A DNA stretch of 64,000 nucleotides, from positions 50,448,974-50,512,973 of the forward strand of contig JASXTE010000003.1 in assembly GCA_030280995.1 (NCBI GenBank). Reading direction: 5' to 3'. Positions 23,146 to 32,705 of this stretch are shown piece by piece (the first letter of the stretch is position 1; each line of letters begins with the position of its first letter). The notes beneath the pieces are model-generated. The model was not told the origin of the DNA and did not search any database. It saw only the letters and a list, made by a program, of their open reading frames with translations. This DNA comes from Hemileia vastatrix (lineage: Eukaryota > Basidiomycota > Pucciniomycetes > Pucciniales > Zaghouaniaceae). A program made the translations under genes and the position numbers.

Positions 23146-23293
23146 CCGTTAAAATAACAAGCCTCTTGCAGGCCAATAACAAAAATCCAATTAGAGTTCC
23201 AGAGAATAAGCCTCTTGCAGGCTAAGAAAGTCCTAGATCCAAGAAAGTCTTTAAAGAAAGCTAGAGAAATCAAACCCCATGTTGGGCGCCAAC
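23146..23293 (-). promoter_or_regulatory. A leader with primer-binding site
   Basis: In element sense the LTR end CTTACCATA is followed by GTTGGCGCCCAACATGG (23277-23293), typical in position and TGGCGCC composition of a tRNA-primed PBS. I did not assign the tRNA. Downstream are two copies of GCCTGCAAGAGGC, a small hairpin, about 50 bp apart. Confidence 0.7.
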
Positions 23294-24382
23294 TATGGTA
23301 AGGTAAACTCTTACAGTCGCCTTGCTGTAAGCAGAATCCGGAGGAGATATGTGGATTTAGCTGAAAACCCCATCCTTCCAATAAAAATAACAAAATGGGA
23401 ATTCTAAATCACTAAGCTAACCAGTCTACTTGGATCTGTTTGATAAAAATAATGAAACTCTAAAATAATTAACGCTTATTGAGATTTAAATAAAAGTGGC
23501 TGTTGATAAAAGAAATACTGATAACAACAATTAAGGTGTACCAGTGAAAGATCTGAAAAGATTGACTTTTATGTTTTTATAATAATTTGAATTTTTATGA
23601 GACAGCAATAATCAAGTACTAGTGATGAAGACCTTTCTAAAGATACCCTATATGAAGTGTGATTTAAATTGTTGAATTGTATTTCTAAAATATTATGTAA
23701 AAATAATAAATGTTATAAGGGTATTATAACTTATTTAATTTGTTGAGTAATAAAAAATGAGACCGTGGTAGTTAAAGATTAAGCTGTATGATGTGTCCCC
23801 CCCCTCAATTTCGAGTTTGAGAAGCGCTTAAGTATTCCCCTCCAGAGCTCTTCCAGAGTCAATCCGGAGCCCGTACGGAGTCCGTACGGAGTCAAAGCAG
23901 AGTCCGTCCGGACTTCCGGACTCAATTAGAACCTTAAAACTATAATAAAAAATCTAGAAAAATTACACATAATAGAGCTACTTCCCCTTTACATACCAAG
24001 CTAATTTTCGTGGTCTGCGCAGCTCTAATTACCCCGTGAAAATTCATCAAAGTTAAGTAATTTTTGAAAACGTAAATATTTCTATAAAACTTTAAAATTC
24101 ATTTAAAAATATAAGAAAAATAGTAAAATTTCTGGGAAAATATCCCAAGGTTCTTGAGTGACTTGACTTGATACTTATAAATTTTTCAGACCGTAAAAAT
24201 AAGTTTTCTCCGTAAAATAAATTGTATTTGTGTAGGCATTCGCTCGTGACCAATTTTCTTCATATTTTAAACTCCAATAAATTAAATAAAACCATTTTAT
24301 AAAAAATAATAACACCAATCTTGCACGCCGTAATAACTCCATTTACGTACTTAGGTGCCATACTAAACTTTAGGCTACCACA
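23294..24382 (-). repeat. A 5' LTR
   Basis: 1089 bp, termini as in the 3' LTR. It has lost about 22 bp around 23836 relative to 12375-13484 (the CTAGTCACGTGCC block). The difference must have arisen after integration, because LTRs are identical at birth. Confidence 0.9.
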
Positions 24383-27280
24383 ACGTTTTTCTTCTGAACC
24401 TTTGGATCCTTTGTAAACCGTATTTGAAAATACCTCTTTCTCTTTATCCACCCTTTTATTTAAATTCTCTAATTCTCCAACATATACACCATTCCTTAAT
24501 TTACTACTATCCCACACTACCAATCCATCTTCCTCTACATACACCACATCTTCTTCTACCTCCTTTCTACCGAATTTATCTACACCTTTTCCAACACCTT
24601 TATTAACATAAAAACTATTTTCCAGTTTATCTTCTTGGTGGAGGACATCATCTCCATAATCTAAACACAATAATCCTGCCAGTTTAACCTCATGGGGGAG
24701 GTATGGAAAGTCTTCAGCTCCTTTAGTGCTGGCTTTGATAATAGGTATATCTTCATTGAACTCTTCTGAGTCTGAATCTTCTTCAGTGGGTGGTCTCCTT
24801 GATAAACCATCTGGCATAGTAAAAGGTTTGCCAGGCTTATGAACTAAATCAAACAAAAAATGTTGAATAAAAGCTACCCATCTCGTCATGGGTGCGTTTG
24901 GTAAACTTGGGGAATTAATCATCTGGATTAACGATTTCGCATCCACTTGCAACTCAAAATGTTGCCCCCACAAAATATGCTGAAGTTTCTTCAGTATTTT
25001 TGCCACACCACATAATTCCAATTTTGGTTGAGAATATCTTGATTCGACCTCAGTAAATGCTACAGATTCATAGCTAACTGGCCTGATGTAACCATCTTTA
25101 TCCATCTGAGACAAAACCGCCCCAGCTGCAACCTGACTTGAATCAACTGCTAAATAAATTCTACCACAATCTTTTCCATAATCCAACTTGTGCAGGACTA
25201 AATCCTTCCCCACAACCTCCTTCAACTTCACAAATGCCTTCTCACACTCTTCATCCCACTCCCAGTCTGCATCCTTTCTTTTTAACCGTCTCAATGGAGC
25301 TGCCAATGAAGAAAAGTCCTTGATAAACATTCTAACATATACACAAACGCCTAAAAACCCTCTAACTTCGGTCGTATTCTTGGGTCTTGGCCAGGACTGA
25401 ATTTTGTTAACTTTCTTCTTGGACATAATCCTACCCTCTCTACATACCACATGGACTAATATTTCTAAGGCTGGCACACAACATGAAAATTTTGAACCTG
25501 AAATAGTTAAACCAGCCTCTTCAATTCGAAACAAGATTCTTTCTAATGTAATTGCAAACTCCCAAATGAATTTGCGTATCCTGGGATTCTCTTTCAACAC
25601 CTGGTTATCATAGTCGGTTGTTGGTCCCTTAATTCCTCCATCATCTATAAATATTCCAGCATATTGTGGAATTTTGTCTTGAAGGATCCAAGCCATCTGA
25701 GCTTGATAAACTGCAACCAAATTTGTTGCTCCTTGAGGTAATCTTGTTAACTGTAAACGTCCAAGTGGTGTATCAAATGTAGTGAGAGGCCTTGAGTCCG
25801 GATGTAACTCTCTCTCATCATATCCACCCATAATATCTCCCAAACCATAACACACTCTCCCTGCAAACGCTTCAACAAACTCCTCAGCACTAGGTGTTAT
25901 CCTAGCATCTTTTATTGTAACCCTATTTAATTCCCTAAGATCATGAACAACTCTAAGCTTGCCATTCGGTTTCTTGATACAAAATACCAGACTAGAATAA
26001 CTTGACGTTGATTGCTCATACAGTCCAGTGCGTATCCGTTCTCTGACAACTTCAATATAGGCTTCTTTTAATGCAGCTGGAATAGGAATTGGTTTCTGCT
26101 GACACGGTTCATGACACACCACAGGAATCTTGTAAGGCTCCCCATAGGAATGCTTCAACACACCCCTCTCCTCTTCTACAAAAGCTATGGCCTTCTCTCG
26201 CTTGACCATCACATCCAACAACAACTTCTTCTCTTCTCCAGACAACCAACCATCAGGTCCAAAATTAACAACACCCAGTCTCTCAAAAGTGATTCTTGAC
26301 GTCTCAGAAAATTCAGGCGGATTCTTTACCAAGGGACTTTCATAAGGATCTCTTGATAACCTTGGTCTTCTCAAAGGTGGATTTAATTCAGCAGGTAGCG
26401 GTTCATTAATAGGTCGAACTTTATTTGCTACTTTCTTATATTTGGCTGCGTCCACATCTAAATAAACTTGAGGTAAAACATTTTCTTTTGTATCGCCATT
26501 AAAACTTTCATCAAATGAATCTTCTTCATCGCCAGAATCGGAATAAGAAAAATTAGAAAAATATTTTATTTCATTTTTAAATTTTACCCTTTTCTCCTTT
26601 CCCTTGTCTAATTTAAAAACAGATTTTCCAACACCTTTGCTTCCCTTATCCAACAGTAAATCACCCGTTTAGAAAGTTGGCAGTTTAACCTCTTGCTGGA
26701 GGCTCAGGATTGAATTTTCACAAAAATTATTTTTTTGTGTTTTAATTATACTGAGATTTTTAATCGGATTTTGATGTGATATTTGCAGTTTACCCTCTTG
26801 CTGGAGGTCCATAATAGAAGGAGACAATTGCAGTTTAACCTCTTGCTGGAAGTCCGGAAACGAATTTTGACAAAAATTATTTTTTTGTGTTTTAATTATA
26901 CCGAGATTTTTTATTGAGTTTTGATGAGTTAATTGAAGTTTACCCTCTTGCTGGAGTTCCATAATAGAAGGAGATACTTGCAGTTTAACCTCTTGCTGGA
27001 GGTTATAAAACATACCTTTCCAATTTTTATCCAACCTAATTCGGCCCATTTTGCCTTTTTCACCATTTTTAAATTTAATAGAAAAACAGGGTAAATCCAA
27101 TAAACATATAGAAAAGTCCAAAACGTATTTGCACTCCAAAGTAATATTAACAGAAAATAATTGAGAATCCACTTGAATTATCTCCAAGTGAGCTGACCTA
27201 TTGCAATCCGGGATCTCATCCTGAAGAGAGATTACAACATTAGAGTGATCAGCCCTTGCTACCCCAAAAAATGAGGGCGT
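24383..27280 (-). pseudogene. B pol 5' part: reverse transcriptase and RNase H
   Basis: The N-terminal repeat region, reverse transcriptase (FIDDGG near 25640) and RNase H (YLAVDSSQVAAGAVL near 25140) of B, ending where A is inserted. Breaks are a TAA near 26669-26671, where A has a Leu codon after PTF, plus the loss of continuity with integrase at 24383. Beyond the insertion the open frame runs about 40 codons into the A LTR; that tail is not B protein. Module-encoded LQQE repeats are present near 26680-27000. Confidence 0.85.
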
Positions 27281-28898
27281 TTATCCCTTTCCAACAAACA
27301 TAATTCACCAGAAGCCGTCCGTTTTATATGCCGCTTCTTGGTGCAAACACAACACTGGCACAGAGTAGTAATCCCTGGCCGTGTTTCCCAACCTTCATCT
27401 CCAGGAGGCGCTAACCGCATATGTAACCTCCGCATATCTTCACCAGTGATTGGCATATAACATCGTATTCGCCAGCCATACAGCTACCCTCCACCTGAGC
27501 AACCGTCGCCAGCTCTAAACCACCAAAAGAAGTAGAAAATGTGGCTTTACTGACCTCTTTCTCCTTGCCCTTGTCAGCTTTACCACCATTACCATTACCA
27601 TTTTTGCCCCTCTTGGCATTAACATCTTCATCCTTCACCTCTTCAAATCTGGCTCTCCTTTCAGCCGTTAAACTTCTTCTGACCAAATCAGAAGGAGACT
27701 GTCCATAACTGGGCTTGATGAACGAACCATCAGGAAATTTATAAACTTTACCATCAAATAAAACTCGCCCAGCATCCATATCCTTATCTAGAGCAAAACA
27801 AACTGTTGCTCTGTGCCCCCTCCTATTACAATAGGAGCACACCTTTGGCTCATTGTAGCCACCTCTATAACTACTACCACCATTCCCACCATTTCTCCCA
27901 TTGCCTGGGAAGCAGTTACCGTTGTTATTGCCATTATAATTTCGATGTTCATACCCTCTAGACTGATAAGAAGTTGACGTCGATGAAGAAGTGATTGGGG
28001 CCTTGTTGGCCTTCTGTGTCTCTTGAACAAATATTTTTAATTGTTTCGTTAAATCGGCCAAGTGATCGACCATCTTATTATCTACATTGCCCTCAACTTT
28101 AGCAGCAGGTAATCCCATTTGTGCATTCTTGGCCTCCTGGGCTTTGACCATAATATCGTTGTTTTCGGCCAAAACTTCGCTAACCTTGCTAACATATTGA
28201 GTGCAAGACTCTTGATATTTGTCCAACGCCAATAACTTTAGATGGGCTTGAATGTTGTCCTTGATAACCTCCAAAGCCGGCAGTTTCTGCTCGCCATTAG
28301 GCTGTTCCTTCATCAAATTTTTTCTTGAAAGATCCTTCAAGACTTCCATACGAATATCCCTGCTGCATGCTGTCCAGAACAAATCTTTTGCTTGGTTCTC
28401 ATGCACTAACTCGTCCACCAGTATGAGATATTCAACCACTTCATCAAACTGGACACACATCTTTTTGAAGTCTTCCATAGAAGAAATACCACCCTTTGCT
28501 TGCCAGTCTCCAACAATTTTATTGAGGTCCATCATAGTAAACCTAACACCCCATCTATCAACCATAGCTTTAGAAAGCTTAACCCAATCCTTGTCCTTGA
28601 ATGCCTGCATAGCAATAACATCTTTTTCCACCTCCCTATCAGCAATAAAAAACCTAACTTGCTTCACCATATCCACATGAGAAGCACCATCAACAGCAGC
28701 AGCAGCTTCATACCTGCTAATGAACCATTTAACCTCCTCCCCATCAAACTTTGGGCCATCCCAAGAAACAATTCTAACTGAGGGAGTAAGAGGGTTAGAA
28801 GATCCAGAAGCAACAGCAGAAGAAGACATCCCAATAAGAAAAAGCGTTAACAATCGATAAAATAACAAGCCTCTTGCAGGCCAATAACAAAAATCCAA
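27259..28898 (-). pseudogene. B gag with protease region deleted
   Basis: Gag is intact from its start (MSSSAVASG near 28829 is the likely Met) through the zinc knuckle CSYCNRRGHRATVC (near 27830). At about 27460 the sequence jumps from MAGEYD to ITGEDMRRLHM, a deletion of roughly 1.07 kb compared with A. It removes the end of gag and the whole catalytic part of the protease. The remaining C-terminal fragment ends PHFLG at 27259 with the same slippery heptamer at 27265-27271. B could not process its own polyprotein. Confidence 0.85.
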
Positions 28899-29001
28899 TT
28901 AGAGTTCCAGAAAATAAGCCTCTTGCAGGCTAATAACGTTCTTGATCCAAGTAAGTCTTTAAAGAAAGCTAGAGAAATCGAACCCCACATTGGGCAGCAA
29001 C
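28899..29001 (-). promoter_or_regulatory. B leader with degenerate primer-binding site
   Basis: In element sense the LTR is followed by GTTGCTGCCCAATGTGGGG, which differs from the A site by substitutions inside the TGGCGCC core. The two GCCTGCAAGAGGC hairpins are present. Priming from this copy is doubtful. Confidence 0.6.
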
Positions 29002-30163
29002 TATGGTAAGGTAAACTCTTACAGCCGCCTTGCTGTAAGCAGAATACGGAGGAGATATGTGGATTTAGCTGAAAACCCCATCCTTCCAATAAAATAACAA
29101 AATGGGAATTCTAAATCACTAAGCTAACCAATCTACTTGGATCTGATTGATGAAAATAATGAAACTCTAAAATAATTAACGCTTATTGAGATTTAAAAAG
29201 AGTGGCTGTTGATAAATGAAATACTGATAACAACAATTAAGGTGTACCAGTGAATGATCTGAAAAGATTGACTTTTATGTTTTTATAATAATTTGAATTT
29301 TTATGAGACAGCAATAATCAAGTCCCAGCGATGAAGACCTTTCTAAAGATACCCTGTATGAAGTGTGATTTAAATTGTTGAGTAGTATTTCTAAAATGTT
29401 ATATATAAAATATAAAGTTATAAGGGTATTACAAATTTATTTAATTTTTTGAGTAATAAAAAAATGAGACTGTGGTGGATAATGATTAAGCTGTATAATG
29501 TGTCCCCCCCTCTCAATTTCGAGTTTGAGAGGCGCTTAAGTATTCCTAGTCACGTGCCTAAGTTTTCCCCTCCAGAGCTCTCCCAGAGTCAATCCGGAGC
29601 CCGTACAGAGTCGGTACGGAGCGGAAGCGGAGTCCAAACGGAGTCCAAACGGAGTCTGTACGGAGTCGAAGCGGAGTCCGTACGGAGTCCAAGCGGAGTC
29701 CAAACGGAGTCCAAGCGGACTCAATTAGAACCTTTAAAACTATAATAAAAAATCTAGAAAAATTACACATGATAGAGCCACTTCCCTTTTACATTCCAAA
29801 CTAATTTTCGTAGTCTGCGCAGATCTAATCACCCTGTGAAAATTCATCAAAGTTAAATATTTTCTAAAAATGAAAATATTTCTATAAAACTTTAAAATTC
29901 ATTTAAAAATATAAAAAAAATAGTAAAAATTCTGGGAAAACTTCCCAAGGTTCTTGAGTGACTCGACTTGATACTTGTAAACTCTTCAGACCGTAAAATA
30001 AATTGTTTTTTGCGTAGGCATTTGCTTTTAACCAATTTCTTCATATTTAGAACTCAAATAAATTAAATAAAACCCTTTTATAAAAAATAATAGCGCCAAT
30101 CTTGCACACCGTAATAACTCCATTTACATATTTAGGTGCCATACTAAACTTTAGGCTAACACA
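29002..30163 (-). repeat. B 5' LTR with expanded minisatellite
   Basis: 1162 bp, the longest family I LTR here. The extra length is an array of roughly a dozen 10-bp ACGGAGTCC-like units at about 29600-29720. Its outer end (CTAACACA) abuts C gag at 30164 without any D-family flank. Confidence 0.9.
29590..29722. repeat. 10-bp minisatellite inside LTR
   Basis: Degenerate tandem units of the type GGAGTCCRWAC. Two adjacent inverted units form the perfect palindrome GACTCCGTACGGAGTC. Other LTRs carry two to seven units at the same place: 470-510, 6240-6310, 12968-13020, 23863-23920, 41070-41150 and 46880-46920. Confidence 0.8.
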
Positions 30164-32173
30164 GCTTTGGACAAATATCAAGAGTCATGCACTCAATATG
30201 TTAGCAAGGTTAGCAAAGTTTTGGCCAAAAACAACGATATTATGGTCAAAGCCCAGGAGGCCAAGAAGGCTCAAATGGGATTACCTGCTGCTAAAGTTGA
30301 GGGCAATGTAGATAATAAGATGATCGATCACTTGGCCGATTTAACAAAACAATTAAAATTATTTGTTCAAGAAACCCAGAAGGCTAACAAGGCCCCAATT
30401 GCTTCTTCCTCGACGTCAACTTCTTATCAGTCTAGAGGGTATGAACATCGAAATTATAATGGCAATAACAACGGTAACCGCTTCCCAGGCAATGGGAGAA
30501 ATGGTGGGAATGGTGGTAGTAGTTATAGAGGTGGCTACGATGAGCCAAAGGTGTGCTCCTATTGTAATAGGAAGGGGCACAGAGCAACAGTTTGTTTTGC
30601 TCTTGATAAGGATATGGATGCTGGGCAAATTTTATTTGATGGTAAAGTTTATAAACTTCCTGATGGTTCGTTCATCAAGCCCAGTGATGGACAGTCTCCT
30701 TCTGATTTGGTCAGAAGAAGTTTAACGGCTGAAAGGAGAGCCAGATTTGAAGAGGTGACGGATGAAGATGTTAATGCCAAGGGTGGCAAAAATGGTAATG
30801 GTAATGGTGGAAAATCTGACCAAGGTAAAGAGAAAGAGGTCAGTAAAGCCACATTTTCTACTTCTTTTGGTGGTTTAGAGCTGGCGACGGTTGCCCAGGT
30901 GGAGGGTAGCTGTATGGCTGGGGAATACAATGTTAATGCTGCTAGAAGAGCAGCTGCTACTAAGGCAAAGAGTAGCATTCAGAGCCAATTGAGGGCTAAT
31001 CCTGGCAAGGCCAATAACAAAGTGAACCCTTACTCTAAGGACAAGAATTCTAGTGCTCAAACTGCCGCCAACAAATTGAACCCTTACTCTAAGGACAAAT
31101 TATATAAAATGCAGAAGGGGATTGCTGATATGGGGCCCCCTAGTTATGGCAAGTTTGATTTAAATGGTGAGCCTATGCCAGAGGATGATTCGGATTCTGA
31201 GGAGGACGTACCGTTGGCGTCTCTACCCAGACAAAGTTTTAGCTGTCCCATCCCAATGGAGGGTGTAAGAAGGACTAGCAATGGATCAGGATTAGTGCAA
31301 GAAGCTGGTGATGGAGTTAGGGTTATAGAAAGTGAAGATGTTATAATGGGGGGTGAAGATGGCTCGGTTGGACCTCAAGAGGTACCCAGGGCCAAGGTTG
31401 TTAAATCAAAGGTCCAGTATGAGCGGCCAGTAGTTTCTGGTCAAGCTAATGCGATGGACGCAGTTTTGAATAGGGTGAATCAACTGCAGATTCCCTTATC
31501 TTTGGGGGAGTTATTTACGATTAGTCCGGCGCTTGCTGAAAAGCAAAAGAAGCATTTGACGAGGCATCGGGTTTCCACTGGAGAAGTGGAATATATTTGT
31601 GAAAATGCTGAAAAGTTTGGGAAAGATGTAGATACACATTTTCCCGCTCCCCTGGGTTACCTGGTGGTAACTCTTAACAGTAAAGAAGTAAAGGCCTTGG
31701 TCGATTCAGGGTCTCAAATTAATTTAATTTCATTGGAGCAAGCGACGAGTATAGGCTTGCCAATTAAAAGTGGGACTGGTGGAAACCTCAGAGGTATCGG
31801 AGGGCATGAAACAGAGCTGATGGGTACAGCTGAGCATGTCAGGTTAGGCATTGGTGGATCTGTTGGTAAGGTTCACTTTTAGGTGGCCAGAGGATCAGTC
31901 AAAACTGTTCTTGGGGGTCCTTTTTTGATGGATTTTGAGGCCAGGATAGGGTATCAAGCTGGCATGGGGATTAGTTTGGAAATCACTGGTGAAGATATGC
32001 GGAGGTTACATATGCGGTTAGCGCCTCCTGGAGATGAAGGTTGGGAAACACGGCCAGGGATTACTACTCTGTTCCAGTGTTGTGTTTGCACCAAGAAGCG
32101 GCATATCAAACGGAGGGCTTCTGGTGAATTATGTTTGTTGGAAAAGGATGAATGCCCTCATTTTTTGGGGTAG
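30164..32173 (+). pseudogene. C gag-protease, 5'-truncated
   Basis: Begins inside gag (LDKYQESCTQYVSKV) directly at the B LTR end. The zinc knuckle CSYCNRKGHRATVC lies near 30550, the acidic linker near 31180, and the protease motif ALVDSGSQINLIS near 31700. A TAG at 31880-31882 replaces the Tyr codon seen in A after KVHF. The frame continues after it to CPHFLG and TAG at 32171. Unlike A, the gag-protease linker is uninterrupted, so this copy shows that gag and protease share one frame in the family. Confidence 0.85.
32161..32167 (+). promoter_or_regulatory. Putative -1 ribosomal frameshift heptamer (C)
   Basis: T TTT TTG, read in the gag-protease frame as CAT TTT TTG GGG TAG. Slippage by one base gives TCA TTT TTT GGG GTA, the pol frame. 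A GC-richer stretch with GGGG and CAGGGGCTGATCAC words follows, but no clear pseudoknot could be assigned by eye. Confidence 0.65.
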
Positions 32174-32429
32174 CAGGGGCTGATCACTCTAATGTTGTAA
32201 TCTCTCCTCAGGATGAGATCCCGGATTGCAATAGGTCAGCTCACTTGGAGATAATTCAAGTGGATTCTCAATTATTTTCTGTTAATATTACTTTGGAGTG
32301 CAAATACGTTATGGACTTTTCAATATGTTTATTGGATTTACCCTGTTTTTCTATTAAATTTAAAAATGGTGAAAAAGGCAAAATGGGCCAAATTAGGTTG
32401 GATAAAGGTTGGAAGGGTATGTTCCCGAA

Positions 32430-32705
32430 CCTCCAGCAAGAGGGTAAACTGCGAAAAACTCATCAAAACCCAATAAAAAATCTTGGTATAATTAAATTAC
32501 AAAAAAATAATTTATGTGAAAATGTTATTCCGGACCTCCAGCAAGAGGTTAAACTGCAACTATCTCCTTCTATTATGGACCTCCAGCAAGAGGGTAAACT
32601 GCAAAAATCTTATCAAAATCCAATAAAAAATCTCAGTATAATTAAAACACAAAAAAATAATTTTTGTGAAATTCAATTCCGGTCCTCCAGCAAGAGGTTA
32701 AACTG
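32430..32705 (+). repeat. Hairpin modules inside C pol
   Basis: Four CCTC-CAGCAA-GAGG modules with GTAAACTG or TTAAACTG tails, at 32430-32451, 32535-32556, 32580-32601 and 32684-32705. They encode LQQEGKL or LQQEVKL. Two more, at 34685-34707 and 34742-34764, lie between RNase H and integrase and encode PHEVKLAG and LHQEDKLE. Confidence 0.85.

Larger units (their letters stand above)
12375..24382 (-). mobile_element. Element A: full-length family I retrotransposon nested in B
   Basis: Complete structure in minus orientation: 5' LTR 23294-24382, PBS, gag-protease 20503-23145, pol 16253-20545, 3' region, PPT 13485-13494, 3' LTR 12375-13484; about 12.0 kb. It is inserted in B pol. The flanks are AAGT (12371-12374) and ACGT (24383-24386), a 4-bp target duplication with one substitution. 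The homologous intact site in A itself (near 17672) reads ACGT. A lacks X1 and X2. Its two LTRs are very similar apart from a ~22-bp deletion near 23836, so this insertion looks recent. Confidence 0.9.
5643..30163 (-). mobile_element. Element B: family I Ty3/gypsy retrotransposon, carrying nested element A
   Basis: In minus orientation: 5' LTR 29002-30163, gag 27261-28898 (internal deletion), pol 24383-27280, then element A inserted at 12375-24382, pol 3' part 10952-12374, long 3' region with antisense genes X1 and X2, PPT 6781-6790, 3' LTR 5643-6780. Without A it is about 12.5 kb. Its lower flank ACGG lies in the D1 LTR, but the upper flank is C gag rather than D1, so the two ends do not share a target duplication. 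This shows a rearrangement rather than a simple insertion. Confidence 0.85.

Noticed and set aside
24260..24382. Extension of the B pol frame into the A LTR as a fusion protein
   Set aside because: The frame is open by chance for about 40 codons after the insertion junction; no functional sign.
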